Assembly (NCBI GenBank): GCA_903944085.1
Contig: CAJAQO010000049.1
Span: forward strand, 1 to 42,976
Source of the DNA: an uncultured Verrucomicrobia subdivision 3 bacterium
GTDB lineage: Bacteria; Verrucomicrobiota; Verrucomicrobiia; Limisphaerales; UBA11358
Length of the DNA: 42,976 bases
Reading direction: 5' to 3'
Shown: positions 15,529-25,650 of the stretch, in pieces
Position numbering within the stretch: the stretch's first letter is position 1
How the letters are laid out: each line of letters opens with the position of its first letter
Notes under the pieces: generated by a model
Told to the model about the DNA's origin: nothing
Database searches by the model: none
What the model saw: the letters and a program-made list of their open reading frames with translations, nothing else
Position numbers and translations under genes: made by a program

Positions 15529-16764
15529 TCAACGCAGAAACATCTCCGCTGCGGCGTCGGCGAAACGCAAGCCCTGGTGCGTCAGGTGAAATCTTTCCGC
15601 GTCGCGCACGGCCCAGCCGCGCGCGGTCAATTGCTCCATTTCCGATGCCCATTCGTTCTGCAAATCAAAACCGGTTGCGCGCTTGAATTCTGCGAACGGC
15701 CAGCCGGCGTTCATGCGCAAACCGAACGCGGCGATCTCGCCGGCCCGGCGCAGCGGCGACAGTTCCTCACTCGACTCAATCGCGCGTTTTCCTTTTTCCA
15801 ACTGCTCGCAGTAAAGCTGCGTGTTGGCCCAGTTTTTCGTCCGCACGCCGCGCACATAGCCGGTGGCGCTGGGGCCGAGGCCGTGATAGGAGCCGCCGCG
15901 CCAGTAGTTGACGTTGTGTTTGCAGGCGAGGGAGGGAATCGCTGGAAAAGTGTTCAGTTTCAAGTGTTCAGTGTTCAGTGGCGTTGCCTTGTTTGGCTGA
16001 ACACTTGAAACTGAACACTTGAAACTTTCTGTGCGCGCGAAGTTGGCGATTTCGTATTGGTGAAATCCGGCGGCGGTCGAGCGGCTGATCAATGCCTCAT
16101 ACATTTCGCAGGCGAGTTCTTCGTTCACGGAAAATTCACCGGCCTTGAGCTGTTCAAAGAGCGGCGTGTCATCTTCGTAAATCACTTCGTAGCTCGAAAG
16201 ATGTTCGCTTTGCATGGCCATCGCCTCGTTCAACGTCGCGCGCCAGATTTCCATCGTCTGACTCGGAATGGCAAACATCAGATCGAGATTCACGTTGTCA
16301 AAACCGGCGCGGCGCAGGATGTCGAAGGACTTGAAAACCTGTTCGCGCGAGTGGATGCGGCCCAGCCGGTCGAGCAATTTTTCATCCAGCGACTGCACGC
16401 CCATCGAGATGCGGTTCACGCCGAAATCGCGAAGCAGCTTGCACTTGTCGGCGGAGACAGTGGCGGGATTGCTTTCGATGGTGAATTCCTCCGCGCCGAG
16501 CAGATTCAATTTTTCCATCGCGCGCAGGATGGTTTCCCACTGGCGCAAATTCAAAATGGACGGCGTGCCGCCGCCGAAGAAAATGGTTTTGGGCTTGAGG
16601 TCGGCGGCGAGGATTTCCAGTTCGCGCACGAGCGCGGCGGTGTAGCGGTTGACGAGTTCGCCGCTGGACGCCTCGGAATAAAAGGCGCAATACTCGCATT
16701 TCTGCGCGCAAAACGGGACGTGAACATAGAGGCTCGTGACGGGAGCCGTGGATGATGCCAGCAT
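15529..16764 (-). CDS. hemW: HemW-type radical SAM heme chaperone with an in-frame repeat insertion
   Basis: A 411-residue protein of the HemN/HemW family. The radical-SAM cluster motif is CAQKCEYC near residue 20, followed by FFGGGTPS. The heme-binding HNVNYW motif marks HemW rather than true HemN. HemW transfers heme to apoproteins, which fits the neighbouring cytochrome-type peroxidase. Between 'YEIANFAR' and 'KHNVNYWRGG' there are about 30 extra residues (SFKCSVSS...NTEHLKLNTF). They are encoded by the palindromic repeat at 15948-16020 and kept in frame. The stop lies 1 bp from the histidine kinase stop (convergent). Whether the insertion is tolerated is unknown; the motifs on both sides are intact. 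Confidence 0.9.
   Translation of the reverse strand: MLASSTAPVTSLYVHVPFCAQKCEYCAFYSEASSGELVNRYTAALVRELEILAADLKPKTIFFGGGTPSILNLRQWETILRAMEKLNLLGAEEFTIESNPATVSADKCKLLRDFGVNRISMGVQSLDEKLLDRLGRIHSREQVFKSFDILRRAGFDNVNLDLMFAIPSQTMEIWRATLNEAMAMQSEHLSSYEVIYEDDTPLFEQLKAGEFSVNEELACEMYEALISRSTAAGFHQYEIANFARTESFKCSVSSVQPNKATPLNTEHLKLNTFPAIPSLACKHNVNYWRGGSYHGLGPSATGYVRGVRTKNWANTQLYCEQLEKGKRAIESSEELSPLRRAGEIAAFGLRMNAGWPFAEFKRATGFDLQNEWASEMEQLTARGWAVRDAERFHLTHQGLRFADAAAEMFLR
15948..16020. repeat. Palindromic heptamer repeat inside hemW (24-bp perfect arms)
   Basis: The left arm 15948-15971 and right arm 15997-16020 are perfect 24-bp inverted repeats with a 25-nt loop. The arms are built of 7-nt words: GTGTTCA, GTTTCAA, GTGTTCA, and TGAACAC, TTGAAAC, TGAACAC on the other side. 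The RNA would form a very stable hairpin within the coding region. Confidence 0.9.
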
Positions 16765-16815
16765 GGCTGCAGGTTAGCGCAGCCGTTGGGGGACGCGAAT
16801 GAAATTCGCCGGCGT

Positions 16816-17025
16816 TCAGGCGCGCGGGGCGCGCTGGACGTTTTGCGCTTTCAAGCCCTTGTCGCCGGGCACCGCATCGAAAGTCACGATTTCGCCCTCG
16901 ATCAAGGTTTTGAAACCCGCCCCAATGATGGACGAATGATGCACAAAGACATCGTGCCCGGCGTCGTCGGCGATGAAGCCAAAACCCTTCTTGTTGTCAA
17001 ACCACTTCACTTTGCCACTGGCCAT
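16816..17025 (-). CDS. Cold-shock domain protein
   Basis: A 69-residue single OB-fold RNA-binding protein of the CspA family. It starts [18 protein letters not shown] (RNP1 KGFGFI) and has RNP2 as VFVHHS. The ATG at 17025 has AGGAG five nt upstream, so the longer frame starting at 17049 is not needed. Length matches the family (about 65-70). A candidate promoter at 17138-17166 gives a leader of about 105 nt containing a strong hairpin, consistent with the leader-controlled expression known for csp genes. Confidence 0.95.
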   Translation of the reverse strand: MASGKVKWFDNKKGFGFIADDAGHDVFVHHSSIIGAGFKTLIEGEIVTFDAVPGDKGLKAQNVQRAPRA

Positions 17026-17048
17026 AACTGCTCCTGATTTGCGAGGCA

Positions 17049-17091
17049 TCCGAAAAATGAAAACGGACCCGGCTGGTTCAGCCGCGTCCGT
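17049..17091 (-). terminator. Terminator-like hairpin in the csp leader
   Basis: Arms ACGGAC (17063-17068) with GTCCGT (17086-17091) and CGGCT (17070-17074) with AGCCG (17080-17084) form one stem with a single internal mismatch. On the minus strand it is followed by TTTTCATTTTT. It lies between the predicted csp promoter and the csp start. It could end the glt operon transcript, attenuate csp, or both. Confidence 0.6.
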
Positions 17092-17137
17092 GAAACATCA
17101 CTTTTCCCAATTGTTCATGCTTCGGTGTTGTGCGCCG

Positions 17138-17166
17138 ACTATGAAAACAATTGATGCGGCAGTCAA
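17138..17166 (-). promoter_or_regulatory. Candidate promoter for the cold-shock gene
   Basis: On the minus strand: TTGACT (17166 to 17161), a 17-bp spacer and CATAGT (17143 to 17138). It lies just past the stop of the pseudo-receiver gene and would start a leader of about 105 nt before the csp ATG. Confidence 0.55.
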
Positions 17167-17175
17167 GGGAAAGTT

Positions 17176-17547
17176 TTAATCCAAGTGCAACGCCTGATCA
17201 ATCAATTGGTCGAGATGGTTGATGACGGCGGTTTCGCTGACGGTCACATTGGCGCCCGCCGCCTGGGCTTCGGTGAGCAGATTGGGCAAATTTTCCGGTG
17301 CAAATCCGATGATCGGCAGATGCAAAGTATCCGGCGCAGTTTTCAGTTTGGCAATCGTGCTACAGACCTCGCCCGGCGTGGCCAGGTCAACGAACAGCAG
17401 CAACGGTGATTCGCGCTGGACGGTGGCGACGAGCCGGGCGGCGTTGTTGAGCGCGAGCACGCGATAATTCAAATCCTGCAGCCGGTTCACCAACTGGCTG
17501 CCGGGCATGAGGCGTTCGTAGAAAACAATCGCGAGCGGTTGCAACAT
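17176..17547 (-). CDS. Stand-alone pseudo-receiver domain protein
   Basis: A 123-residue protein with a CheY-like fold pattern: LAIVFYERL (beta1), PLLLFVDLATPG (beta3), LPIIGFAPEN (beta4) and NVTVSETAV (beta5). The Asp in LLFVDL aligns with the phospho-acceptor. The N-terminal acidic pair and the beta5 Lys-Pro are missing, so normal phosphotransfer is unlikely. It starts 15 bp after the gltD stop and is probably the last gene of the gltB-gltD operon. The function is not known; it may be a protein-protein regulator. Confidence 0.7.
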   Translation of the reverse strand: MLQPLAIVFYERLMPGSQLVNRLQDLNYRVLALNNAARLVATVQRESPLLLFVDLATPGEVCSTIAKLKTAPDTLHLPIIGFAPENLPNLLTEAQAAGANVTVSETAVINHLDQLIDQALHLD

Positions 17548-17562
17548 AAAATTGCCCGGGAA

Positions 17563-19047
17563 TCAGGGCAAATCCGTCGCGCCCATCAAATAGCGGTCGC
17601 ATTCGCGCGCCGCGCCGCGGCCTTCGTTGAATGCCCACACGACCAGGCTCTGCCCGCGCCGGCAGTCACCGGCGGCGAAGACGCCCTTGAGGTTCGTGGT
17701 GTATTTCTCGAACTCGGCCTTGGCGTTTGAGCGCGGGTCGCGTTCGATGCCGAGCGATTCAAGCAACGGCTGTTCGGGTCCAAGAAAACCCATCGCCAGC
17801 AAGACGAGCTGCGCGGGCAAAACTATTTCCGTGCCGGGAATATTTTTCGGAATGAACTGGCCCTTGTCATTCTTCGTCCACGCCACTTGAACCGTGTGAA
17901 CGGCTTTGACGTGGCCGTGCGCGTCGCCTTCAAATTTCGTCGCGGTCGTGAGATAGACGCGCGGGTCGGCGCCAAATTTCGCAGCGGCTTCTTCCTGGCC
18001 GTAATCCATTTTGTAAGTCTTCGGCCATTCGGGCCACGGATTGTCCTTGGCGCGTTCCAGCGGCGGCTTCGGCAAAATTTCCACCTGCACGAGTGACTTG
18101 CAGCCGTGCCGCATCGAAGTGCCGACACAATCCGTGCCGGTGTCGCCGCCGCCGATGACGACAACGTCCTTGCCGTCGGCAGAAATGAAATTGCCGTTCT
18201 TGTGCTGATCCAAAACCGCCTTCGTATTCGCCGTGAGAAAATCCATCGCGAAATGAATGCCCTTGAGCTGGCGGCCTTCAATCGGCAAATCGCGCGGCTT
18301 CGTCGCGCCAGTGGCGAGGATGACCGCGTCAAAATCTTTCAACAACTTTTCCGCCGGCAGATTGTTGCCGACTTCGGTTTTGCAGACGAAGGTGACGCCT
18401 TCTTTTTCCAACTGTTCGATGCGGCGCAGCACGACTTCTTTTTTGTCGAGCTTCATGTTGGGGATGCCATACATGAGCAGGCCGCCCGGACGATCGGCGC
18501 GTTCAAAGACGGTGACCAGATGACCGGCTTTGTTCAACTGCGCGGCAGCAGAAAGTCCCGCCGGGCCGGAACCGATGACGGCGACCTTTTTGCCGGTGCG
18601 TTGCTTCGGCGGGTGCGGCTTGATCCAGCCGTTTTGCCAGCCGTGATCGGCGATTTCGCACTCGATGTTTTTGATCGTGACGGCGGGATTATTCATGCCA
18701 AGCACGCACGAGCCTTCGCACGGTGCCGGGCAGACGCGGCCGGTGAACTCGGGGAAATTATTCGTTTTGTGCAGACGCTCCAGCGCTTCCTGCCAGAGAC
18801 CGCGATAAACCAAATCGTTCCATTCGGGAATCAAATTGTGAATCGGGCAGCCGCTGGCCATGCCGCTGACGAGCTGGCCGGTGTGGCAAAACGGTATGCC
18901 GCAATCCATGCAGCGCGCGCCCTGTTTCTTCAGGTCGGCTTCGGGCAGGTGGATATGAAATTCCTGCCAGTCGGCCACGCGCCCGAGCGGCGAGCGGTCC
19001 TTTGGCACTTCACGTTGAAACTCTAAAAATCCAGTGGGTTTTCCCAT
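17563..19047 (-). CDS. gltD: Glutamate synthase small subunit
   Basis: A 494-residue NADPH-dependent subunit that feeds electrons to GltB for glutamate synthesis from glutamine and 2-oxoglutarate. The N-terminal cysteines for two 4Fe-4S clusters are visible ([21 protein letters not shown]). The FAD site is [12 protein letters not shown] near residue 155 and the NADPH site is [11 protein letters not shown] near 297. The C-terminal FAD block is [18 protein letters not shown]. The ATG at 19047 lies 4 bp after the stop of the GxxExxY gene, which separates it from gltB in the same direction. Translation may now depend on readthrough from the inserted gene. Confidence 0.97.
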   Translation of the reverse strand: MGKPTGFLEFQREVPKDRSPLGRVADWQEFHIHLPEADLKKQGARCMDCGIPFCHTGQLVSGMASGCPIHNLIPEWNDLVYRGLWQEALERLHKTNNFPEFTGRVCPAPCEGSCVLGMNNPAVTIKNIECEIADHGWQNGWIKPHPPKQRTGKKVAVIGSGPAGLSAAAQLNKAGHLVTVFERADRPGGLLMYGIPNMKLDKKEVVLRRIEQLEKEGVTFVCKTEVGNNLPAEKLLKDFDAVILATGATKPRDLPIEGRQLKGIHFAMDFLTANTKAVLDQHKNGNFISADGKDVVVIGGGDTGTDCVGTSMRHGCKSLVQVEILPKPPLERAKDNPWPEWPKTYKMDYGQEEAAAKFGADPRVYLTTATKFEGDAHGHVKAVHTVQVAWTKNDKGQFIPKNIPGTEIVLPAQLVLLAMGFLGPEQPLLESLGIERDPRSNAKAEFEKYTTNLKGVFAAGDCRRGQSLVVWAFNEGRGAARECDRYLMGATDLP

Positions 19048-19051
19048 GATA

Positions 19052-19492
19052 TTATGATCTTGTCAGGTTAATGTTTTCTATTTCGTCCGCCGATTGCGCG
19101 GATTCGCGCAGATTCAAAACTCTTCGTTTGTATTCCAAACTGGGAGCGCCAAAGTTAAACAAGAGCGCTCGCTGTTTTCCAGTGGCCTTCATTTCATTGA
19201 TGACCTGCGCCTCGTCGGCCCCGGTCAACTGGTTGATGGCTTTCAACTCAACCAGCACCTCTTCATAACAAACAAAATCCGCGCGATAACTGCAGGCCAG
19301 TTTTTCACCTTTGTAAACCACCGGCAATGGCCCTTCGCGCTGAAATGGAATGCGTCTGGCTGTCATTTCAATCGCCACGGATTCCTGATAAACCGCTTCC
19401 AAAAATCCATGTCCCAACTCACGATGGACTTCCATCGCCGCGCCAATGATCGCAAAGGTCTCCGGGTCGCGTTGGTTGTCTGCTGATTTCAC
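19052..19492 (-). CDS. GxxExxY protein (PD-(D/E)xK-like), copy 1
   Basis: A 146-residue protein of the GxxExxY family. The signature is G29-F-L-E32-A-V-Y35, after [15 protein letters not shown] nuclease-like D72...E82-x-K84 (RADF...LVELK) suggests the PD-(D/E)xK fold (inference). The start is GTG at 19492. The last residues ([12 protein letters not shown]) are read from the terminal inverted repeat of the cassette, so the ORF runs through the element end. Its stop is 4 bp before gltD. The position, in the same direction between gltB and gltD, indicates insertion into an existing operon. Confidence 0.85.
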   Translation of the reverse strand: MKSADNQRDPETFAIIGAAMEVHRELGHGFLEAVYQESVAIEMTARRIPFQREGPLPVVYKGEKLACSYRADFVCYEEVLVELKAINQLTGADEAQVINEMKATGKQRALLFNFGAPSLEYKRRVLNLRESAQSADEIENINLTRS

Positions 19493-19617
19493 AGAATCAA
19501 AACTTTCTTATCCGCAGATTACGCTGATTTACGCAGCTTAAAAGCCCGTTCAATTAAATCAACGGCCCTGCCTTACTCTTGTTTTAAAAATCTGCGTTCA
19601 TCTGCGCAATCGGCGGA
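19086..19617. mobile_element. GxxExxY cassette 1 with imperfect inverted repeats
   Basis: The 29-bp ends at 19086-19114 and 19589-19617 are inverted repeats with 24 of 29 bases matching. The outer 14 bases (TCCGCCGATTGCGC) are identical, and the similarity runs a few bases further outward (TATTT). A related word array, CGCAGATTA-CGCTGATTTA-CGCAG, lies inside at 19513-19536. The body is the GxxExxY gene. No transposase, recombinase or clear target duplication is seen, so mobility is inferred from the ends and from the split operon. Confidence 0.6.
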
Positions 19618-19625
19618 CAAATAAA

Positions 19626-22600
19626 TCAATGGCCGCCCTTCACGTTTTCCTCGAACGCGGCCATGACGGCTTCGTCGCCGGTCAAGCCCTGCGACTGCAC
19701 TTTTTTGAGCGACAGCAAAACGCGCTTGTAATCCTGGGGCATGACCTTGACGAATTTCGGCACGAAATTTTTCCAGTCCGCGAGCATCTTCGCCGCGCGC
19801 TGGCATTTTGTATAAGTCTGATACTTTTGAATCAATTTCCAGACCTCTTCAATTTCATCAGCGTCCGCCAATTTTTCCAGGCCGACCAATTCCATGTTGC
19901 AACGCGTGTGAAAATCACCCGCCTCATCCAGGACGTAAGCGACGCCGCCGCTCATGCCGGCGGCGAAATTGCGCCCAGTCTTGCCGAGAATCACGACGCG
20001 TCCGCCGGTCATGTATTCACAACCATGATCGCCGATGGCTTCGACCACGGCGTTGACGCCGGAATTGCGGACGGCAAAGCGTTCTCCCGCCATGCCGCAC
20101 ACGAAAATCTCGCCCGCCGTCGCGCCGTAAAGCGCCACGTTCCCAATGATGATGTTATCCTGCGAAGCAAACGTCGAACCTTTCGGCGGATACACGATTA
20201 ATTTTCCGCCGCTCAAGCCTTTGCCGAAATAATCGTTCGCGTCGCCTTCGAGTTCGTGCGTCATGCCGCGCGGCATGAACGCGCCAAAACTTTGTCCGGC
20301 GCTGCCGTTGAATTTCAGATGCACCGTGTCTTCCGGCAAGGCCGCCGGCCCGTGCTTCTTGGTGATTTCGCTGCCGACAATCGTGCCGACGACGCGGTTC
20401 ACGTTGATGATCGGCAGTTCGGCGCGGACTTTTTCGCCACGCTCAATCGCCGGTTTGCAGATGTCGAGCAGCTTGGTCACGTCGAGCGATTTTTCCAAGC
20501 CGTGGTCCTGATCCTGCGAGCGGAAACGGCCGACTTCAGCGCCCATGTCCGGGCGGTGCAAAATCGGCGTGAGATCGAGGCCGTTGGCCTTCCAATGCTC
20601 AATCGCTTTCCACGGAAATAATTTGTCGGTGCGGCCAACCATGTCTTCCAGCTTGCGGAAACCGAGCTTGGCCATGATCTCGCGCAATTCCGTGGCGATG
20701 AAGCGCATGAAATTCACAACATGTTCAGGCTCGCCGGTGAAGCGTTTGCGCAAACGCGGGTCTTGCGTAGCAACGCCGACGGGGCAGGTGTTCAGATGAC
20801 AGACGCGCATCATGATGCAGCCCATCACGACGAGCGGCGCGGTGGCAAAACCAAATTCCTCCGCGCCGAGCAGCGCGGCAATCGCCACGTCGCGGCCGGT
20901 TTTCATCTGGCCGTCCGCCTCAACGTAAATGCGGCTGCGCAGATTGTTCAGCACCAGCGTCTGGTGCGCCTCGGCTAAGCCGAGTTCCCAAGGTCCGCCG
21001 GCGTGCTTGATGGATGAAAGCGGCGATGCGCCCGTGCCGCCGTCGTGTCCGGAAATCAGAACCACGTCCGCGTGCGCCTTGGCGACACCCGCAGCGATCG
21101 TGCCGACGCCGACTTCGGCGACCAGCTTCACGCTGACCCGCGCGTTGCGGTTGGCGTTTTTCAAATCGTGGATCAGCTCCGCCAAATCCTCGATAGAATA
21201 AATATCGTGGTGCGGCGGCGGTGAAATCAAACCAACACCCGCCGTCGTGCCGCGCGTTTTGGCGATGTCTGGGAAAACTTTTTTGCCGGGGAGTTCGCCA
21301 CCTTCGCCGGGCTTCGCGCCCTGCGCCATCTTGATTTGCAGTTCGCGCGCGTTGACGAGGTAATGGCTCGTCACGCCGAACCGTCCGCTGGCGACCTGCT
21401 TGATCGCGGAATTTTTGGAATCGCCGTTCGCTTCGAGAACATAGCGCGCCGGGTCTTCGCCGCCTTCGCCAGTGTTGGATTTGCCGCCGAGACGGTTCAT
21501 TGCAATGGCCAGCGTTTCGTGCGCTTCCTTGGAAATCGAGCCGTAGCTCATCGCGCCGGTCTTGAAACGCTTGACGATTTCCTCGACCGATTCGACTTCC
21601 TCAATCGGCAGCGGTTTCTCGGCATAATTGAAATCCAACAAGCCGCGCAACGTGCAAAGATTCTTCGACTGGTTGTTCACCAGTTCGGCGTATTCGCGGT
21701 AAATTTTTTCGCTGCCGAGCCGGCAGGCCGTCTGCAATTTGTGAATCGTCTGCGGATTGAACAGGTGATATTCGCCGCCGTCGCGCCATTGATATTGGCC
21801 GCCGGCATCGAGTTCGGTGACTTCTTCGCGCGGGAACGCGCGGCGATGACGCGCCAGCGCTTCCGCCGCGATGACATTCAGGCCGACGCCTTGGATGCGC
21901 GAGGGCGTCCAGGTGAAATATTTTTCCACGACCTCGCTGTTGAGGCCGACAGCTTCAAAAATCTGCGCGCCGCGATAGCTTTGCACCGTCGAGATGCCCA
22001 TCTTGGCCATCGTTTTCACGACGCCCTTGATGGCGGCCTTGATGTATTTCTTGATCGCTGTCTTGTGATCGGTTTTTTCCAACAGACCTTCGTTGATCAG
22101 ATCGTCAATCGTCTCGTAAGCGAGATACGGATTGATGGCGCTGCAGCCATAGCCGATGAGCAGCGCGAAATGATGCACCTCGCGCGGCTCGCCGGATTCG
22201 AGCACGAGGCCGGTGCGACCGCGCGTGCCGTTGCGAATCAAGTGATGATTCAAACCGGCGGTGGCCAGCAATGCCGGGATGGGCGCGAGTTCGGGCGAAA
22301 TGCCACGGTCGGACAAAATCAAAATATTGACGCCCGACTTGATGGCGGCGTCGGCGTCGGCAAATAATTTTTCCAGCGCCGCTTCGAGACTTTTCACCCC
22401 GCCGTCCGGGTTGAACAAAATCGAAAGTGTTGCGGACTTGAAGCTGGGCTGTTCGATGAACCGCAGCTTGTCCAATTCATCGTCGGTGAGAATCGGTTGC
22501 TCCAGCCGGATGACCGAGCAGCTTTCCGCTTTCGGTTCGAGCAAACCGCTGCGCGAGCCGACCATGGTGAACGTCGAGGTGACGAGTTCCTCACGGATCG

Positions 22601-24248
22601 GATCAATCGGCGGGTTGGTGACCTGCGCGAACAACTGCTTGAAATAATTGTAAAGCAACTGCGGCTTGTTCGAGAGCACCGCGAGCGGCGTGTCCGTGCC
22701 CATCGAGCCGAGCGGCTGCACGCCGGTATTCGCCATCGGGCCGACGATGAAACGCAAATCTTCAAACGTGTAGCCGAACGCCTGCTGCTGCTGCAAAATT
22801 TTCCGGTGCGCCGGCTCCGTGTGCTGCTCGGGTTCGGGCAGGTTTTGGAGAAGGATGTGATGCCGATCCAGCCACTGCTGATACGGATGCGCGCTGGCAT
22901 ATTTCTTTTTCAGTTCTTCGTCCGCGATGATGCGGCCTTCGTGCGTGTCCACCAGAAACATTCTTCCCGGCTGCAACCGGCCTTTGACGGCGATGCGTTC
23001 GGGCGCAATCGGCAGCACGCCGGCTTCGGACGCCATGATGACCACGTCGTCTTTCGTGACGTAATAGCGTGACGGGCGAAGACCATTTCGGTCGAGGCAC
23101 GCGCCGATGCGGATGCCGTCGGTGAACGCCATCGAGGCCGGGCCGTCCCACGGTTCGATGAGGCAGGAATGAAATTCGTAAAACGCACGACGCTCGGCGT
23201 CCATGCTTTCGTGATTTTCCCACGGTTCGGGAATCATCATCATCATGGTGTGCGGCAGCTCGCGGCCGGCCATGACGAGCAGTTCCACGCAATTGTCAAA
23301 CTGCGCGGAGTCGCTGCCGTCGGTATTGATGACGGGAATGACTTTCCTGATGTCGTCGCCCAGCACTGACGATTTGAAATTCGACTGCGCCGCCTTCATC
23401 CAATTCACGTTGCCACGCAGCGTGTTGATTTCGCCGTTGTGCGCGATGAACCGGTTGGGATGCGCGCGATCCCAGCTCGGAAATGTGTTCGTCGAAAAAC
23501 GCGAATGAACCATCGCCATCGCCGTGGTCATCGTCGCGTCGTTCAAATCGGGATAATATTTTCCGACCTGTTCCGACATCAACATGCCCTTGTAAATCAG
23601 CGTGCGCGCCGACAGGCTGGAAACGTAAAACCAGTTTCCGCCCGCAAATGTTTTGCCGTAGCGGATGCGCTGCTCGGCGATTTTGCGGATGACGAAAAGT
23701 TTTCGCTCAAACGCCTCGTCGTCTTTGATCGCCGGATTGCGGCCGACAAAAACCTGGGCCATGAACGGCTCGGCGGCGACGGCGGTTTTGCCGAGTGAAG
23801 AATTATCCACCGGCACATCGCGCCAGCCCAGCAGCGTCTGGCCTTCATCGGCAATAATTTTGGCGAGTTCTTTTTTGATCGCCTCGCGTTCGGCGGGAAC
23901 TTGCGGCAGGAACAACTGGCCGACACCATATTGTCCAGCAGCCGGAAGCTGGAAGCCGCGCCTGATCGCCTGCGCCGTGAGAAATTCATGCGGCACCTGG
24001 ATCAGGATGCCCGCGCCGTCGCCGGTGTTGGCCTCGCAGCCGCACGCGCCGCGATGATCGAGGTTGACAAGAATCTGCAATGCGTCGCTCACCAACTGAT
24101 GGGACTTCTTGCCCTTCATGTTGACGACGAAGCCGAGGCCGCAAGCGTCGTGCTCAAACTGCGGGTCGTAAAGTCCTTGTTTCGGCGGCGCGGAAATCGG
24201 AGTTTCTGCGGGCCGGTTATTAGTATTGTTCGTTGCGTTGCTGGTCAT
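19626..24248 (-). CDS. gltB: Glutamate synthase large subunit
   Basis: A 1540-residue enzyme subunit. The first 35 residues (Asn/Pro-rich) are probably removed to expose Cys36 in HDACGLGF, the nucleophile of the class II glutaminase domain (36 to about 430). A central domain follows, then the FMN-binding synthase domain (about 830-1200, [16 protein letters not shown] and [11 protein letters not shown]). The 3Fe-4S cysteines are 1144, 1150 and 1155 in [17 protein letters not shown]. The C-terminal beta-helix is GXGXG type. It makes two glutamates from glutamine and 2-oxoglutarate with GltD. The stop is 8 bp from the GxxExxY cassette, so insertion did not truncate it. Confidence 0.98.
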   Translation of the reverse strand: MTSNATNNTNNRPAETPISAPPKQGLYDPQFEHDACGLGFVVNMKGKKSHQLVSDALQILVNLDHRGACGCEANTGDGAGILIQVPHEFLTAQAIRRGFQLPAAGQYGVGQLFLPQVPAEREAIKKELAKIIADEGQTLLGWRDVPVDNSSLGKTAVAAEPFMAQVFVGRNPAIKDDEAFERKLFVIRKIAEQRIRYGKTFAGGNWFYVSSLSARTLIYKGMLMSEQVGKYYPDLNDATMTTAMAMVHSRFSTNTFPSWDRAHPNRFIAHNGEINTLRGNVNWMKAAQSNFKSSVLGDDIRKVIPVINTDGSDSAQFDNCVELLVMAGRELPHTMMMMIPEPWENHESMDAERRAFYEFHSCLIEPWDGPASMAFTDGIRIGACLDRNGLRPSRYYVTKDDVVIMASEAGVLPIAPERIAVKGRLQPGRMFLVDTHEGRIIADEELKKKYASAHPYQQWLDRHHILLQNLPEPEQHTEPAHRKILQQQQAFGYTFEDLRFIVGPMANTGVQPLGSMGTDTPLAVLSNKPQLLYNYFKQLFAQVTNPPIDPIREELVTSTFTMVGSRSGLLEPKAESCSVIRLEQPILTDDELDKLRFIEQPSFKSATLSILFNPDGGVKSLEAALEKLFADADAAIKSGVNILILSDRGISPELAPIPALLATAGLNHHLIRNGTRGRTGLVLESGEPREVHHFALLIGYGCSAINPYLAYETIDDLINEGLLEKTDHKTAIKKYIKAAIKGVVKTMAKMGISTVQSYRGAQIFEAVGLNSEVVEKYFTWTPSRIQGVGLNVIAAEALARHRRAFPREEVTELDAGGQYQWRDGGEYHLFNPQTIHKLQTACRLGSEKIYREYAELVNNQSKNLCTLRGLLDFNYAEKPLPIEEVESVEEIVKRFKTGAMSYGSISKEAHETLAIAMNRLGGKSNTGEGGEDPARYVLEANGDSKNSAIKQVASGRFGVTSHYLVNARELQIKMAQGAKPGEGGELPGKKVFPDIAKTRGTTAGVGLISPPPHHDIYSIEDLAELIHDLKNANRNARVSVKLVAEVGVGTIAAGVAKAHADVVLISGHDGGTGASPLSSIKHAGGPWELGLAEAHQTLVLNNLRSRIYVEADGQMKTGRDVAIAALLGAEEFGFATAPLVVMGCIMMRVCHLNTCPVGVATQDPRLRKRFTGEPEHVVNFMRFIATELREIMAKLGFRKLEDMVGRTDKLFPWKAIEHWKANGLDLTPILHRPDMGAEVGRFRSQDQDHGLEKSLDVTKLLDICKPAIERGEKVRAELPIINVNRVVGTIVGSEITKKHGPAALPEDTVHLKFNGSAGQSFGAFMPRGMTHELEGDANDYFGKGLSGGKLIVYPPKGSTFASQDNIIIGNVALYGATAGEIFVCGMAGERFAVRNSGVNAVVEAIGDHGCEYMTGGRVVILGKTGRNFAAGMSGGVAYVLDEAGDFHTRCNMELVGLEKLADADEIEEVWKLIQKYQTYTKCQRAAKMLADWKNFVPKFVKVMPQDYKRVLLSLKKVQSQGLTGDEAVMAAFEENVKGGH

Positions 24249-24521
24249 CGTTCGGCTGAAAGCCTGCGTTCCTTTATTTTTTACTCAATTTTCATCCATG
24301 CGCAATAAATGTTTTCAAAAATTGTGTTGATTTCACCATTAGCCGTCAGTTTTTTTAACGCGTTTGCATAAGCGGACAATTCCTGCGGTCGCTCAGTTGT
24401 TCAGTTTGGCTGGCAATCGAGTGGATAATCGGCGGGCAAGCAACTGAAAGCTGCATTTCATGTGCTGAACGCAAAAGGCATCGCTTCGCCGTCCCGGCCG
24501 GAACAATTGTTGGGATGGATT
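24249..24521. other. Intergenic region upstream of gltB
   Basis: 273 bp between the gltB start and the bshA stop, both on the minus strand. It must hold the gltB promoter and the end of the bsh operon. I found no convincing -10/-35 pair, terminator, RNA gene or repeat in it. Confidence 0.5.
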
Positions 24522-25649
24522 TTACGCGCAGACGCGGCGGTAAAGGGCTTCGTAGTGCGGCACGATGATTTCAGCGGAAAAATATTCACGGGCGCGGGCT
24601 TTGGCCGCACGGCCCAAAGTGGTTCGCAAGGTTGGCTGCTGAATCAATTCTTCGGCGGCGTCAACCAATTGGCCGACATCGCCGAAGCGCATGAGCCGTC
24701 CGCTGACGCGATCCTGCATCACTTCGGGAATTCCGCCGATCTGCGGCGCGATGCTGGGACAGCCAAAACACATCCCCTCCAAAATGCTCAGGCAGAAGCT
24801 TTCTGATTCAGAAGTAAACAAACCAAAGTCGGCCGCTTGCAGATAATCTTCAATCTCCAGAACATTTTCCCGCACGATCAACCGGTCTTCCAATCCGAGC
24901 CGGCGCATGTCGGCAGCGAACGGCGCAAAACTTCCACCGGCAAGAATCAGGAGCTTGAAAGCGTCGCGCGGCCGGATGCGGGCGGCGGTTTCGAGCAGCA
25001 AATCAATGCGCTTCACCGGCCGCAGATTGGAGGCATGGAAGATCAGCACCTCGTCGCGCAAACCCAGTTCGCGGCGCACCTCCTCGCGCGAACGCCGCGG
25101 CGGACGCGGTTCAAAAAAATTGTGGATGACTTCCATCGGACCGTCAAAACCGAGCACGCGCTGTGTTTCCTGTTTCAAAAAATGGGAAACCGTCGTGACC
25201 GCATCGGAGTGCGTCAAGGCATGATGAATGGCCGGGCCGTAGCCCGGATCAGCGCCAAGCAGCGTGGTGTCCGTGCCGTGCAGCGTGGTGACGACGCGCG
25301 GCTGTTGCGCCACCGGTAGCATCGAGCGCGCGAGAATCGCGGCGGTGGCATGCGGCACGGCGTAATGAACATGAAGAATGTCGAGCTGATGGTCGCGGCT
25401 CACTTCCGCCATTTTCACCGAGAGCGGCAGCGTGTAATCAGGATATTTAAAAAGGCCGTAATCGTTGATCACGACCGGATGAAAAAAAAGGCGTGGCTCA
25501 TCCGCCGGTATTCGAAACGGACGTTCGTAGCTGATGAAGTGAACGTCATGTCCGCGCCGCGCCAGTTCCACGCCCAGCGCCGATGCCAGAATGCCACTGC
25601 CGCCGACGGACGGATAGCAAGTGATTCCAATTTTCAATGGACGTTCCAT
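24522..25649 (-). CDS. bshA: BshA, N-acetyl-alpha-D-glucosaminyl L-malate synthase
   Basis: A 375-residue GT4 glycosyltransferase for the first step of bacillithiol synthesis, joining UDP-GlcNAc and L-malate. It begins MERPLKIGITCYPSVGGSGILA and shows HVHYAVPHA, TLHGTDTTLLG, ASNLRPVKR and the donor-site block SESESFCLSILEGMCFGCP. The length matches BshA (about 375-380). The ATG at 25649 is 1 bp from the bshB stop. It is last gene of the long minus-strand operon. Confidence 0.95.
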   Translation of the reverse strand: MERPLKIGITCYPSVGGSGILASALGVELARRGHDVHFISYERPFRIPADEPRLFFHPVVINDYGLFKYPDYTLPLSVKMAEVSRDHQLDILHVHYAVPHATAAILARSMLPVAQQPRVVTTLHGTDTTLLGADPGYGPAIHHALTHSDAVTTVSHFLKQETQRVLGFDGPMEVIHNFFEPRPPRRSREEVRRELGLRDEVLIFHASNLRPVKRIDLLLETAARIRPRDAFKLLILAGGSFAPFAADMRRLGLEDRLIVRENVLEIEDYLQAADFGLFTSESESFCLSILEGMCFGCPSIAPQIGGIPEVMQDRVSGRLMRFGDVGQLVDAAEELIQQPTLRTTLGRAAKARAREYFSAEIIVPHYEALYRRVCA

Positions 25650-25650
25650 G

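Noticed and set aside
16382-16711. Minus-strand ORF in another frame inside hemW
   Set aside because: It overlaps the radical-SAM core in a different frame and has shadow composition.
21336-22367. 343-codon plus-strand ORF opposite gltB
   Set aside because: It is antisense shadow of a highly conserved GltB region and has no recognisable motif.
24249-24521. tRNA, small RNA or riboswitch upstream of gltB
   Set aside because: No cloverleaf, T-loop sequence, glutamine-riboswitch core or clear hairpin could be found by eye.
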